Source: Advenella faeciporci (GTDB taxonomy: Bacteria; Pseudomonadota; Gammaproteobacteria; Burkholderiales; Burkholderiaceae_B). From it: a stretch of 64,000 nt of DNA. Position 1 is the stretch's first letter. Each line of letters opens with the position of its first letter. Below, piece after piece: positions 36,390 to 46,838 of the stretch. The stretch lies in contig NZ_BMYS01000010.1 in the NCBI RefSeq assembly GCF_014652395.1, forward strand, positions 32,098 to 96,097. Reading direction: 5' to 3'. Position numbers and translations under genes: made by a program. The notes under the pieces were generated by a model, which had not been told where the DNA came from, did no database searches, and worked only from the letters and a program-made list of their open reading frames with translations.

Positions 36390-37265
36390 ATGTTTCATGT
36401 CGTTCTCATTACCGGCATTTCCGGCTCGGGCAAATCAGTGGCCATTCGCCAGCTTGAAGACCAAGGCTATACCTGCATTGACAATCTTCCCGTTAAATTC
36501 CTGCATGACTTTATTGCCAGCGCACGTGAAGACGGCCTTGAAAAAGTGGCTGTTGCGATTGATGTGCGCTCGCCCGGCGAATTGGCCAATTTGCCAGATG
36601 TCATTAGCGCAATACGTGCCATGGGCACTCCCCTGCAGGTCATATTTCTTGAAGCCGATGACCGGACATTGAAACAACGCTACTCTGAATCCCGTCGCAG
36701 ACATCCACTGGCCTATCGGCTACAGCTTAAAAATGGCATCGCCCCTTCACTGGGAGAATGCATTGCCCATGAACGCGAGCTGCTGGCCCCGCTGCGCGAT
36801 CATGAACATGTTATTGACACTTCCGACTTGCCCCCCATCCAATTACGCTCATGGATCAAGGATTTGGTGGTACCGGATAACAACAATGTGTTACTGACTT
36901 TTGAATCTTTTGCATTTAAAAAGGGAGTTCCTAGTGACGCGGACCTGGTTTTTGATGTAAGATTCTTGCCTAATCCTCATTACGACAAGGACTTACGTCC
37001 CCTTACCGGTCGTGATGAGCCCGTAGCAACATGGCTATCGCAGTTTGATAGCGTGTCTGAAATCATTAACGATATCACTGCATACATCCAAAAATGGTTG
37101 CCGTATTACATGCAGGATACGCGTAGTTACCTTACCGTCGCCATAGGTTGTACCGGCGGACAGCATCGATCTGTATACGTAGCAGAAGAACTGGCGAAGC
37201 GCTTCAGTTCACATCGACCCATACGCGTTCGACATCGTTCACAAGTACCAAAGAACCTTACATGA
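36390..37265 (+). CDS. rapZ: RNase adapter protein RapZ (YvcJ family)
   Basis: P-loop protein, 291 residues; Walker A GISGSGKS at residues 9-16. The C-terminal half carries the conserved FDVRFLPNPHYDKDLRPLTG and CTGGQHRSVYVAEEL. In enterobacteria RapZ targets the sRNA GlmZ for RNase E; outside them the role is less clear. The stop overlaps the rlpA ATG by 4 bases. A hairpin abuts the start codon. Confidence 0.92.
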   Translation: MFHVVLITGISGSGKSVAIRQLEDQGYTCIDNLPVKFLHDFIASAREDGLEKVAVAIDVRSPGELANLPDVISAIRAMGTPLQVIFLEADDRTLKQRYSESRRRHPLAYRLQLKNGIAPSLGECIAHERELLAPLRDHEHVIDTSDLPPIQLRSWIKDLVVPDNNNVLLTFESFAFKKGVPSDADLVFDVRFLPNPHYDKDLRPLTGRDEPVATWLSQFDSVSEIINDITAYIQKWLPYYMQDTRSYLTVAIGCTGGQHRSVYVAEELAKRFSSHRPIRVRHRSQVPKNLT

Positions 37266-37981
37266 AGACTCAAAAGCATCAACAATTTTTTCTGGCCTTA
37301 TGTGTGACATTTTTATCATACACCACGCATGCCAGCGAAAAAGAACCATCCAAACCTATTATTGAAGCAACAACACCAGTCCAGGTTACCCCTGCCAAAG
37401 ACCTGAAAACCAATAATTTCAGGATTACGGCCAATGGAATTTTCCCCGAAAGCAGCTATGACAGGGCTTACGGGGAAAACCTGCGCAGCCTGGATATTGC
37501 CGAAACCGATGTCATCACGGAAAGCGAACCAACGGCCATCACACCGGCATCAGGCACCGGCTTCAAGGCCCAGCCTTCACACCGCAGCCATGCCCGTGCC
37601 TATACCATCAAGGGCAAACGCTATGTGCCGTTTGCCAATACCATTACCGATTTTTCCCAGGTGGGCACTGCCTCATGGTACGGCCCCGGCTTTCATGGCA
37701 AGCGTACGGCCAATGGCGAAAAATACAATCAGCATTTAATGACTGCCGCCCATAAAGAATTACCCCTGAACAGTGTCGTCAAGGTGACCCGGGTTTCCAC
37801 TGGTGAGAGCATTACCGTCAGAATCAATGATCGTGGCCCCTTCCATGACGACCGTATCATTGACCTGTCTTATGGGGCGGCCAAAAAACTGGGCATTGTG
37901 AATAAAGGCAGTGACAAGGTCAAGGTTGAACTTATCAAGAATAATATCAAAGGCAGAAAAACCGGCAAAACCATGCTTTAA
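37262..37981 (+). CDS. rlpA: Septal ring lytic transglycosylase RlpA family protein
   Basis: 239 residues; signal peptide (FFLALCVTFLSYTTHA) with no lipobox Cys, so probably a periplasmic rather than lipid-anchored form. The double-psi beta-barrel domain (about residues 138-230) holds GTASWYGPGFHGKRTANGE, LPLNSVVKVTRVSTGES and the catalytic-type INDRGPFHDDRIIDLS. No SPOR domain is present, unlike E. coli RlpA. It starts on the rapZ stop (ATGA) and converges on rsmI with a 4-base overlap. Confidence 0.88.
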   Translation: MKTQKHQQFFLALCVTFLSYTTHASEKEPSKPIIEATTPVQVTPAKDLKTNNFRITANGIFPESSYDRAYGENLRSLDIAETDVITESEPTAITPASGTGFKAQPSHRSHARAYTIKGKRYVPFANTITDFSQVGTASWYGPGFHGKRTANGEKYNQHLMTAAHKELPLNSVVKVTRVSTGESITVRINDRGPFHDDRIIDLSYGAAKKLGIVNKGSDKVKVELIKNNIKGRKTGKTML

Positions 37982-38898
37982 GCATTTTTCAGCTCAAGGG
38001 CACGTGAATAGACAACATCACGTGCCAGTCCGGTCAATTGTGACGCGATTTTCACACTGTCTTTAACCGACACCGTTTGCAGCAAAACTTTCAACAGTTC
38101 GGTTGCCTTAACCATCTGCTCATCTTCATCTGCCTCTGGCGCCGCCTCAAGAATCAACACGAACTCACCCAACTGCCGATGAACGTCTTGCCCAAACCAA
38201 TCCGCCAGCTCACCGATCGGCAAGGTCACGATCTGTTCAAAACGTTTGGTTAATTCCCGGGCTACCGTTAACTGGCGATCAGCGCCACATACCCGCAACA
38301 AATCATGGCAAAAAGCCTGAATCCTGTGTGGTGACTCAAACATGATCACCGGTGCGTCCATCGCACCCCATTTACGTAACCAATGCTGTCTGGCCGCCGA
38401 TTTCTGCGGGACAAATCCGGCAAAAGCAAAAGTGGGATTTTCATCACTGCTTACCCCGCTACCCATTAGCGCAGTAATCACCGCAGATGCGCCCGGAATT
38501 GGCCTGACCAACAGGCCCTGTTGCCGGACCTCGCGAACAATGCGCCCGCCAGGATCGCTGACTGCCGGTGCACCGGCATCCGATATCAAAGCAACCCGTT
38601 TACCTTCCTGCAAAAGACGAATAATTTCCTGCGCCGCCCTGGCTTCGTTGTGACGATGCGCCGGCATCATGGGCGTATTGATTCCCCATGCATTGAGCAA
38701 CACACGGGACAAACGGGTATCTTCAGCGGCAATCACATCAACCTGATTCAGGGTAAAAACAGCCCGCAGACTGATATCGGCCAGATTGCCAATTGGCGTT
38801 GCCACCACATACAGGCAAGCCTGGGGCCAGCTTTGCTGTTCAAGATCAGCCATTACCTTTTTCCATGCTGCATGAAAAAGTCCCTCTTCTATCGCCAT
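37978..38898 (-). CDS. rsmI: 16S rRNA 2'-O-methyltransferase RsmI
   Basis: Methylates the 2'-O of C1402 in 16S rRNA. 306 residues; a start at 38853 is also in frame. Tetrapyrrole-methylase-like fold: YVVATPIGNLADISLRA, AEDTRLSRVLL, ISDAGAPAVSDPGGRIV (SAM loop), IPGASAVITAL and FAGFVPQK. Divergent from yraN, a conserved arrangement across proteobacteria. The 98-base gap shows no rnpB-like sequence. Confidence 0.95.
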   Translation of the reverse strand: MAIEEGLFHAAWKKVMADLEQQSWPQACLYVVATPIGNLADISLRAVFTLNQVDVIAAEDTRLSRVLLNAWGINTPMMPAHRHNEARAAQEIIRLLQEGKRVALISDAGAPAVSDPGGRIVREVRQQGLLVRPIPGASAVITALMGSGVSSDENPTFAFAGFVPQKSAARQHWLRKWGAMDAPVIMFESPHRIQAFCHDLLRVCGADRQLTVARELTKRFEQIVTLPIGELADWFGQDVHRQLGEFVLILEAAPEADEDEQMVKATELLKVLLQTVSVKDSVKIASQLTGLARDVVYSRALELKNA

Positions 38899-38996
38899 TG
38901 TTCCCTCTTTTTGTCAAAATAACTGCCAGGTAATCCCACCCGACATTATCGCTGATCACTTCCTTTGACTGCATAAAAATACGCCTCCCATAAAAA

Positions 38997-39470
38997 ATGA
39001 CCAATTCCCATGACAACACCGTTTTTGAACTTGCACTGGCTGCACAGCAAAAACGGGCAAAGGCGGCCAGAAAACGCAAGCCCGCCACCCGTAAACCTTT
39101 TTATGACCATAAATTGTCGCCCAGGCAAACGATGGGCCTGCAGGCAGAACAACAAGCCATTGAATATCTTGAGAAGCAGGGTCTGAAAAAAGTGGCGCAA
39201 AACCTGAACTGCCGATTTGGTGAAATTGATGGCATTATGATTGATGGCGATACACTGGTGTTTATTGAGATCCGGTTACGCAACAGCAGGCGGTTCGGGG
39301 GTGCCGCTGCCAGTATTACCGTAGCCAAACAAAGACGCCTGCAAGCCAGTGCCGCGATTTATCTGCCCCTGCTCAGCCGTAAATATTTCGGGGGAAAAAC
39401 CCCTTTATGCCGGTTTGACGCCGTTTGCATGGAGCATGAACAGATAGAATGGATCAGGCATGCATTTTGA
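38997..39470 (+). CDS. yraN: UPF0102 / YraN family nuclease-fold protein
   Basis: 157 residues. Restriction-endonuclease-like fold: GLQAEQQAIEYLEKQGL, then NCRFGEIDGIMIDGD and LVFIEIRLRNSRRFGGA. The GEID and EIR residues match the PD-(D/E)xK metal site. The N-terminal ~40 residues are extra and basic. The function is not settled. Confidence 0.88.
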   Translation: MTNSHDNTVFELALAAQQKRAKAARKRKPATRKPFYDHKLSPRQTMGLQAEQQAIEYLEKQGLKKVAQNLNCRFGEIDGIMIDGDTLVFIEIRLRNSRRFGGAAASITVAKQRRLQASAAIYLPLLSRKYFGGKTPLCRFDAVCMEHEQIEWIRHAF

Positions 39471-39590
39471 ACCATAACACGATCAACCTGATAAAATCAC
39501 CTTACACTTCTGGCAAACAGCAGCATTGCCTCTTACGTTTTAATGCATTAATAACAGGTATTTTTGCGCACTCGTGCGATAATCAGGGTC

Positions 39591-40184
39591 ATGGATATTT
39601 CAACCAGAATCAATTTACACTTTCAAGACGCCATCCAGACAATGGAAAACAGCGCGTCCACGCTCATATCACCGATTGCGCAAAGTATCGATATATTGGT
39701 CCAGGCAATCAGCAACAATGCCAAGGTACTGGCCTGCGGCAACGGAGGCTCCGCCGCTGATGCCCAGCACTTCATTGCCGAGCTGGTCGGACGATTCGAG
39801 CGCGACCGGATTCCATTCGCAGGCATTTCCCTCAATACAGACACTTCCATCCTGACTGCAGTGGGTAACGATTATGGCTTTGATGTCATTTTCGAGCGCC
39901 AGGTACAGGCACTGGGGCAACCCGGTGATGTCCTGGTTGCCATGTCTACCAGTGGCAACTCAAGCAATGTCATCAAGGCAATCCAGGCCGCCCACGAACG
40001 GAACATGGCAGTCATCGCCCTGACCGGAAAAAATGGCGGCACAATTGCCGGCATGCTGACCGATTTCGATGTTCATCTTTGTGTTCCCCACGATCGCACC
40101 ATGCGCATACAGGAAGTGCATGGTTTGTTGCTGCATGTGTTGTGTGATGGTATTGATGCATTCTTATTAGGAGATATTTCATGA
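39591..40184 (+). CDS. SIS-domain phosphoheptose isomerase (GmhA/DiaA family)
   Basis: 197 residues from the ATG at 39591. Sugar isomerase fold with LACGNGGSAADAQHFIAELVG, SLNTDTSILTAVGNDYGFD, AMSTSGNSSNVIKAIQAA and a C-terminal EVHGLLLHVLCDGID. By family it is either sedoheptulose-7-phosphate isomerase (GmhA) or the DnaA-binding DiaA. The yraN-SIS-dolP order matches E. coli yraN-diaA-dolP, but hldE2 in the same window makes a GmhA role possible too. Confidence 0.88.
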   Translation: MDISTRINLHFQDAIQTMENSASTLISPIAQSIDILVQAISNNAKVLACGNGGSAADAQHFIAELVGRFERDRIPFAGISLNTDTSILTAVGNDYGFDVIFERQVQALGQPGDVLVAMSTSGNSSNVIKAIQAAHERNMAVIALTGKNGGTIAGMLTDFDVHLCVPHDRTMRIQEVHGLLLHVLCDGIDAFLLGDIS

Positions 40185-40885
40185 AATTAAAGCGTGCAGC
40201 ACGAATTATTCACCCTACCGCTTTACTTGCTCTTGTACTGGGCTCCAGCACACTGCTGTCCGCATGCGTCCCCTTGCTGGTGGGCGGTGCGGCAACCACA
40301 ACGGCGGTGGTCGTCTCTGACCGCCGCACCTCGGGCATGCAGCTGACCGACAAAAACATCGGCATCCGCACCGAAAGCCGCATTAGTGAAGAGCTTAAAG
40401 ATGCGGTTCGCATTAATGCCATGGCCTACAACCAGCGGGTCCTGTTAACCGGTGAAGCCTCCACCCTTGCCGCCAAAGAACGGGCCATTGCCATTGCCCG
40501 GGGCGTTCCCGATGTAAAAACCGTGCTTAATGAAGTGGTGGTTGCCCCGCCAGCTGCATTCAGTACCCGTGCCAATGACAGCTGGATAACCTCCAAGGTC
40601 AGAACGGAACTTCTCACCACCAAAAATGTCCCATCAAGTACCATTGATATCACCACCAGCCGGGGTGTTGTCTACCTGATGGGTCAGGTCACCCCCATCG
40701 AGGGAGACCGTGCCGCCTCGGCAGCAGCGGGTGTCAGTGGCGTTAACAGGGTTGTCAAAGTATTTGACCTGGTTTCAGATACGGGTACTGCCAGCCATTC
40801 ATCCGTTACATCATCAAGCGGCAGCATGACAGTCCCTGGAACAGAAGTTAATCCGTCCACGACTCAAACCTATCCTTTGAACTGA
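40181..40885 (+). CDS. dolP: Dual BON-domain outer-membrane lipoprotein DolP
   Basis: 234 residues. Lipobox STLLSAC near residue 28. Two BON domains follow (about 65-120 and 125-195). The C-terminal ~35 residues are Ser/Thr-rich and look disordered. DolP supports outer-membrane integrity and the BAM complex. It overlaps the SIS gene by 4 bases and tlpA-like by 1 base. Confidence 0.9.
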   Translation: MKLKRAARIIHPTALLALVLGSSTLLSACVPLLVGGAATTTAVVVSDRRTSGMQLTDKNIGIRTESRISEELKDAVRINAMAYNQRVLLTGEASTLAAKERAIAIARGVPDVKTVLNEVVVAPPAAFSTRANDSWITSKVRTELLTTKNVPSSTIDITTSRGVVYLMGQVTPIEGDRAASAAAGVSGVNRVVKVFDLVSDTGTASHSSVTSSSGSMTVPGTEVNPSTTQTYPLN

Positions 40886-41376
40886 TGAAAAAATTTATTG
40901 TTTCCCTTCTTGTTGCATTGGCCGGAATAGGTGCCTGGTTTACCCTGAGCTCAACCGAAGCCGCCCCCAATGTCACCTTTACGAGCCTCGAGGGCAAGCA
41001 GTTCCAGACCAGCGACCTGCAAGGCAAGGTGGTATTGGTAAAATTCTGGGCAACCAATTGTGTTACCTGCATCCAGCAAATGCCCGACACCATTGCCTAT
41101 CACAACAAATACAAAGAACAGGGCTACGACACCATCGCTGTTGCCATGGCTTACGACCCCGAGCCTTTCGTCAAGAACTATACCCGTGACAACAAGCTGC
41201 CCTTTACGGTTACACTTGACAAAGATGGCAGCGTTGCCAAAGCCTTTGATGATATTAAATTCACGCCCGTCTCATTCCTGCTCGACCGGCAAGGCAATAT
41301 TGTGAAGCGCTACATTGGCAATTATGATAAAGCCATATTTGAAAAAACCTTGCAGGATACGCTTGCCAAAACCTGA
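40885..41376 (+). CDS. TlpA/ResA-like periplasmic thiol-disulfide protein
   Basis: 163 residues; N-terminal signal or anchor (FIVSLLVALAGIGAWFTL). AhpC/TSA-type thioredoxin fold with the redox centre WATNCVTCIQQMP (Cys59/Cys62) and cis-Pro in KFTPVSFLL. The CVTC dipeptide is unusual for a ResA (CEPC), so the partner is unknown. Its start overlaps the dolP stop (TGATG). Confidence 0.87.
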   Translation: MKKFIVSLLVALAGIGAWFTLSSTEAAPNVTFTSLEGKQFQTSDLQGKVVLVKFWATNCVTCIQQMPDTIAYHNKYKEQGYDTIAVAMAYDPEPFVKNYTRDNKLPFTVTLDKDGSVAKAFDDIKFTPVSFLLDRQGNIVKRYIGNYDKAIFEKTLQDTLAKT

Positions 41377-42315
<939 letters not shown>

Positions 42316-42317
42316 GC

Positions 42318-43043
42318 ATGCGCTGTTCCAACCTGATCAAGCCGTTAAGCGCAAAAGCCATACACAAAAAAACCAATCGTGTATGGCTTTTTGACCTGGA
42401 CAACACCCTGCACGACGCCTCTCATGCCGTGTTTGCCCAAATTGATGTCAGCATGACCAAGGCCATCATGAAAGCACTGGGTATTGGTTTTGTACCGGCC
42501 ACCGCGCTGCGGCAAAAATACTGGGAACGCTACGGCGCCACCATGATTGGCATGGAACGTCATCACGGCGTCAATGCCTCACGATTTCTGCATATGAGTC
42601 ATGACTTTCATGCGCCCGATTTTGTCAAACCGGAACGAAATCTGGCAGGATTATTGCAAAATGTCCCCGGCATCAAATACATACTCACCAATGCCCCGCA
42701 CAGTTATGCCTGCTCGGTCCTGGACACCCTGGGCATCCGCCATTGCTTTGCCGGCATTTGTTCCATTGACCAAATGCGCCTGCAAGGCACCTTTCGGCCC
42801 AAACCATCACCCACGTTAATGCATCAGCTGCTTTGCCAGCTAAAGTGCAAACCCACCGAAACCATCCTGGTTGAAGACACCCTGAAAAACCTGAAGATTG
42901 CCAAACAGCTGCATATGAAAACCGTACACATCTTCAATGCCGGCACTCCCTTCAGCTCCAAGCATATAATCCGTCCGGCTTATGTTGATCTGCGGGTAAA
43001 GTCGGTACACGAGCTTTTGCGCCACCCTTTTTCACATTCATGA
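42318..43043 (+). CDS. HAD-family pyrimidine 5'-nucleotidase-like protein
   Basis: 241 residues. HAD motif I VWLFDLDNTLHDA, motif II YILTNAP, motif III/IV ILVEDTLKNLKIAK. The fold and motifs resemble SDT1/YjjG-type pyrimidine nucleotidases. Adjacent to argB as in many Burkholderiales, without an obvious metabolic link. The last codons abut a terminator. Confidence 0.84.
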   Translation: MRCSNLIKPLSAKAIHKKTNRVWLFDLDNTLHDASHAVFAQIDVSMTKAIMKALGIGFVPATALRQKYWERYGATMIGMERHHGVNASRFLHMSHDFHAPDFVKPERNLAGLLQNVPGIKYILTNAPHSYACSVLDTLGIRHCFAGICSIDQMRLQGTFRPKPSPTLMHQLLCQLKCKPTETILVEDTLKNLKIAKQLHMKTVHIFNAGTPFSSKHIIRPAYVDLRVKSVHELLRHPFSHS

Positions 43044-43072
43044 AAAAGCCGGCATCCAAAGCCGGCCTTTTC
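43043..43072. terminator. bidirectional terminator between the HAD gene and dsbC
   Basis: AAAAGCCGGC and GCCGGCCTTTT pair around a 7-base loop, with T runs on both strands. It lies on the stop of the plus-strand gene and 33 bases beyond the dsbC stop. Confidence 0.82.
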
Positions 43073-43104
43073 ATTTGCGGATTTCAGATTAATCGTGTTA
43101 GTGC

Positions 43105-43863
43105 TTAATTCTGGCTAACCGTCCGGTTTTGACGATCCAATACCTCATTGATGTTTTTGGCGGGCATATAACCATTGATGCGGCTGCCATCTTCAAAAAA
43201 CATGGCGGGGGTTCCCTGAACGCCCAGCTCTCTGCCCAAGGCAAGAATATTGCTGATGGGCGTTTCCTCACATTCTACCGCTGGCGGAGTTTCATTCCTG
43301 GCCATCCAGTTACTCCATACTTGCGCCTGGTCTTTTGAACACCAGATATTTTTGGCTTTCACCATGGAATCCGGGGCCAGGATAGGCATCAGGAAAGTAT
43401 AAACCGTGACGTTATCAACCTCCTCGAACTCTTTATACAGCTTTTTGCAATAACCACAATTGGGGTCTTCAAAAATGGCCACTTTTCTTTCGCCATTGCC
43501 AATAACACGTTTTACGGCTTGTTCAACCGGCAAGGTTTCAAAAGGCACTTCAGATAATTTGGCCACCCGCTCACTGGTCACATCGTTTTTGGTTTTGGCA
43601 TCAATCAGGTTGCCGGCAATCACAAAATCGGCTTTTTCAGTGGTGTACACAATATTGGTGCCCATCTGAACCTCATAGATACCCGCATAAGGAGTTTGCT
43701 CTACAGCGGTCACTTCAACTTCGAAGGCCGAGGCAATGGCAGCTTTAATACTGTCTGTGGTATTTGTTGCCTCTTGTGCAAGCAGGGGTGAGGAAGCCAG
43801 TCCCAGCAGACAACAAACCGTCAACGCCTTGTGTCTTGCCCATTTATTCAAATCCAATTTCAT
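43105..43863 (-). CDS. dsbC: Thiol:disulfide interchange protein DsbC
   Basis: Periplasmic disulfide isomerase, 252 residues, with a signal peptide (TVCCLLGLASSPLLAQ). N-terminal dimerisation domain, then a thioredoxin domain with EDPNCGYCKKL (Cys136/Cys139) and cis-Pro in GVQGTPAMFF. A second Cys pair (about 176 and 196) matches the structural disulfide of DsbC. Fourth gene of a minus-strand run from apaG. Confidence 0.92.
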   Translation of the reverse strand: MKLDLNKWARHKALTVCCLLGLASSPLLAQEATNTTDSIKAAIASAFEVEVTAVEQTPYAGIYEVQMGTNIVYTTEKADFVIAGNLIDAKTKNDVTSERVAKLSEVPFETLPVEQAVKRVIGNGERKVAIFEDPNCGYCKKLYKEFEEVDNVTVYTFLMPILAPDSMVKAKNIWCSKDQAQVWSNWMARNETPPAVECEETPISNILALGRELGVQGTPAMFFEDGSRINGYMPAKNINEVLDRQNRTVSQN

Positions 43864-43910
43864 TCCAACAATTTCCTGTAAGGGGCGAGGACTGACCCGC
43901 CTTTGATAAA

Positions 43911-45086
43911 TTAAAGTCCCGAGGCCGCCGCGATCAAACGCTGTTTAACAAACGGCAAGCGCTGCACTACGTCCATACCGGCATTGCGCAAGAAGGCCAA
44001 AGGCCCGGATGACGGTGAGGCAAACAGCTTGTGCAGGCCATCGGTGGCCAACCGCATAGCCAGAATAGCTTCCGCGCGCTCGGTTTGATAGCGCTCAAGT
44101 ACCCTAAGATCGCCAAACGACCGGAAAGGTTCCTTTTGTGCCAGAATGTGACATAAAACCCGTGCATCAACAAGACCAAGATTAAGGCCCTGCCCCGCCA
44201 GAGGATGCACGCGATGAGCGGCATCCCCCACCAGGGCAATGCCCGGTGCGGTCATTTTGGCTTTTTCAAGAGTAAGGGGAAAACCATACAAGGGGCTGCG
44301 TACACTGACCTTGCCCAACCTGCCTTGCGTAATTTCATCAAGTTTACGGGGCAACTCGATGGCCAGCTGTTCAGGATCCATAGCCTGTAGCACCTTAGCC
44401 TGCTCATCCCGCAATGACCACACCATGGAAACCTGGTGACCATCACGGGTATCGGGTAATGGCAGGAATGCCAGGATACCATTGGGCCTGAACCACTGAA
44501 TGGCCGTATTCAAATGCGGTTTTTCGGTGGTGAGCTGCAAGACCAGACCGGTATCACCATAAGGCTTGGCTTCATGCGCCAGCGCTGCCGCCTTGCGCAA
44601 CGGAGAACGGGCGCCATCGGCACCGATGAACAGGTCGGCCTGAACCGTCTTGCCTTTTTCGGTTACCACCTGCCCTGGTGAATAGCTTTGCATTTTGTCG
44701 TCAATCCAGGGCACGCCAAAGATTTGCACCGCCTGGAACAGGGCCTGCTCTATTTCACCGGACTCCATGATCCAGGCCAGCTCTGCCTGTGCCGCTTGCC
44801 AGGCATCCAGTACAACCATACCGTCCCGGTCGCCATGGATCTCCATGCTTTCAACCGGCACAATACGTTCGGCAGGGATAGAGCTCCAGACACCCAGTTC
44901 TTGCAGAAACAGCTGACTGGCTGAAGAAATGGCATAAACTCTTGGATGGTACTGTTCTCCGAGGTTAGCCATAGGCTTTTTCCGGGGGCCCAGCAAACAC
45001 ACATTTACTCTTTGCCTGGCCAAGGCCAGCGCGCAGGACAGCCCAACAATACCGCCCCCACAAACCACTACATCATATTTACTCAT
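43911..45086 (-). CDS. UbiH/UbiF/VisC-family FAD-dependent hydroxylase
   Basis: 391 residues. FAD motifs VVCGGGIVGLSCALALA, FIGADGARSPLRK and ALVGDAAHRVHPLAGQGLNLG. The last is the ubiquinone-hydroxylase signature. It probably hydroxylates a polyprenyl-phenol intermediate in ubiquinone synthesis, complementing ubiE/ubiJ/ubiB elsewhere in the window; which ring position cannot be told. Its ATG overlaps the mltA stop by 4 bases. Confidence 0.88.
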   Translation of the reverse strand: MSKYDVVVCGGGIVGLSCALALARQRVNVCLLGPRKKPMANLGEQYHPRVYAISSASQLFLQELGVWSSIPAERIVPVESMEIHGDRDGMVVLDAWQAAQAELAWIMESGEIEQALFQAVQIFGVPWIDDKMQSYSPGQVVTEKGKTVQADLFIGADGARSPLRKAAALAHEAKPYGDTGLVLQLTTEKPHLNTAIQWFRPNGILAFLPLPDTRDGHQVSMVWSLRDEQAKVLQAMDPEQLAIELPRKLDEITQGRLGKVSVRSPLYGFPLTLEKAKMTAPGIALVGDAAHRVHPLAGQGLNLGLVDARVLCHILAQKEPFRSFGDLRVLERYQTERAEAILAMRLATDGLHKLFASPSSGPLAFLRNAGMDVVQRLPFVKQRLIAAASGL

Positions 45087-46357
45087 CTTGCACTCGGTGC
45101 TCCAGCCTGTTTAGGCCATAAAATCCAAACTTCTCCCTGCTGCTTCATTTTACCAGCCATATTGCCGGCCTCGGGGCCACTACCCCAGAAAAAATCAGTC
45201 CGTGCAGCGCCCTTGATGGCAGCCCCCGTATCCTGGGCAAAAACCACCGTTTTCAATGGTGCAGCTGAACCCGGCCGGGTGGTGGATAAAAACAGGGGAG
45301 AACCCAGTGGCACAAACGTTGGATCGACAGCCACCGATCGTTGGGCAATTAAAGGAATACCATAGGCTCCTTTAGGTCCAACCGCTTCATCGGTCACTTT
45401 TTCAGGCCGGAAAAACACCATGGCCTGATTGGCATTCAACATTTCATGGACACGATCGGGATTGGCCTTGGCCCAAGCCTTGATATTTTGCATGGATGCC
45501 TGGCTGATGGGCAGCTCACCCTTATCGGCCAGCCATTTTCCAATTGAGGTATAAGGACGCCCGTTATGATCGGCGTAAGCCAGGCGCAGGGTTTCACCAT
45601 TATCAAGCAGGACACGTCCTGAACCCTGGATTTGCAGGAAAAATGCTTCGACGGGGTCATCGAGCCAGGCAATAACCGGGGGTTTGTTGGCGCTGGCATT
45701 GATTTGCTCACGGGTATCGTAAGGCACCACTTTATTGTCTACCAGTTTACCCCGGATGCGTTTGCCGGCCAATTCAGGATAGACACTACCCAGATCGATG
45801 GTTAGCAAATCGGCGGGCGGTGCGTACATGGGCCATTGATAGACACCCCCTTGTGACAGGGAGCCCCTGACCACCGGTTCGTAATAACCGGTCACGGTAT
45901 TGCTGCTGCCATTTGCCCCGGAAACCTTCCAGGGCTGCAAATGGGTTTCAAGGAAATTTTTCACAAAAACGGTATCATTGCTGCGGGCCGGTTGTCCCGA
46001 TTCGGCAACGGCCTTGCAAACGGGCTGCCACGCCTGTGGTGTGGCGCGTGCGGGTATCGTGAGGGAACCGGAAATGGGTCGCATCAGGCCCCGGCAGTTA
46101 TTCAGCAAAGTCAGCCAGAGATTATCAACCTGCGCCTGTTCCCAGCCGGGCAGATCGGACCAGGATGCCCGGGTATACTGACCTGACAATTTGCGTGGTG
46201 CGGTTTGCGCAAAGGAAGATAACGGGGGCACTGTCAAAGGCGCATCAATGGCTGGCACTTCGGGCGCTTCGCCAGAGACAAAAGGGGTGCCGCCCGAACA
46301 GGCAGCCAGCAAAACAGCCGAACTGACTGAAAGGGCCAGAAGACGAAGTTTCATCAT
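45083..46357 (-). CDS. mltA: Membrane-bound lytic transglycosylase A
   Basis: Outer-membrane lipoprotein cleaving peptidoglycan glycan strands. 424 residues; lipobox SAVLLAACS (Cys about 20). MltA domain with VTGYYEPVVRG, AFFLQIQGSGRVLL and the 3D domain with FAQDTGAAIKGAARTDFFWG including the catalytic Asp. It lies between apaG (15-base gap) and the ubiH-like gene. Confidence 0.94.
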   Translation of the reverse strand: MMKLRLLALSVSSAVLLAACSGGTPFVSGEAPEVPAIDAPLTVPPLSSFAQTAPRKLSGQYTRASWSDLPGWEQAQVDNLWLTLLNNCRGLMRPISGSLTIPARATPQAWQPVCKAVAESGQPARSNDTVFVKNFLETHLQPWKVSGANGSSNTVTGYYEPVVRGSLSQGGVYQWPMYAPPADLLTIDLGSVYPELAGKRIRGKLVDNKVVPYDTREQINASANKPPVIAWLDDPVEAFFLQIQGSGRVLLDNGETLRLAYADHNGRPYTSIGKWLADKGELPISQASMQNIKAWAKANPDRVHEMLNANQAMVFFRPEKVTDEAVGPKGAYGIPLIAQRSVAVDPTFVPLGSPLFLSTTRPGSAAPLKTVVFAQDTGAAIKGAARTDFFWGSGPEAGNMAGKMKQQGEVWILWPKQAGAPSAR

Positions 46358-46372
46358 TATTCTTTTCCGTTC

Positions 46373-46747
46373 TTAATGTAAGGTGCGGGGTACGGTCAGC
46401 ACGAATTCGGGAATATCAACATCGAAAGGAATACCGTTTTCACCCACACAGTGATAACTGCCCTTCATAGTGCCGTAAGGCGTACTAAGCGGACAACCAC
46501 TGGTGTATTCAAAGGTATCGCCCACGGCAATCAGGGGCTGTTGTCCAATCACTCCAAGCCCCCTGACTTCCTGGACCTGCTCGTTACCATCCTTGATAAT
46601 CCAGTGCCGGCTAATGACTTGTGCCGCAAACAAACCGTTATTCCTGATACGTACTGTATAAATAAAAAAATACTGCCTTTTTTCAGGATCCGATTGCTCC
46701 GGCAGATATTGCGCAATGACCTCAACCTCGATGCTATCAGATTTCAA
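46373..46747 (-). CDS. apaG: ApaG protein
   Basis: 124-residue fibronectin-like ApaG domain (FFIYTVRIRNNGLFAAQVIS, RHWIIKDGNEQVQEVRG, GVIGQQPLI, GTMKGSYHC). In E. coli it lies beside apaH and is linked to nucleotide tetraphosphate control. First gene of the apaG-mltA-ubiH-dsbC run; divergent from rpe. Confidence 0.93.
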   Translation of the reverse strand: MKSDSIEVEVIAQYLPEQSDPEKRQYFFIYTVRIRNNGLFAAQVISRHWIIKDGNEQVQEVRGLGVIGQQPLIAVGDTFEYTSGCPLSTPYGTMKGSYHCVGENGIPFDVDIPEFVLTVPRTLH

Positions 46748-46838
46748 AAGAATTCTCCTGAATGAATTATCACACTATTTTATGTGAAATAATAACCTCT
46801 TATTGTACTTCCACCATCTCAAATTACGAAAAATCATC

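Noticed and set aside
38899..38996. Gap between rsmI and yraN checked for RNase P RNA
   Set aside because: Only 98 bases, and no GAGGAAAGTCC-type conserved sequence.
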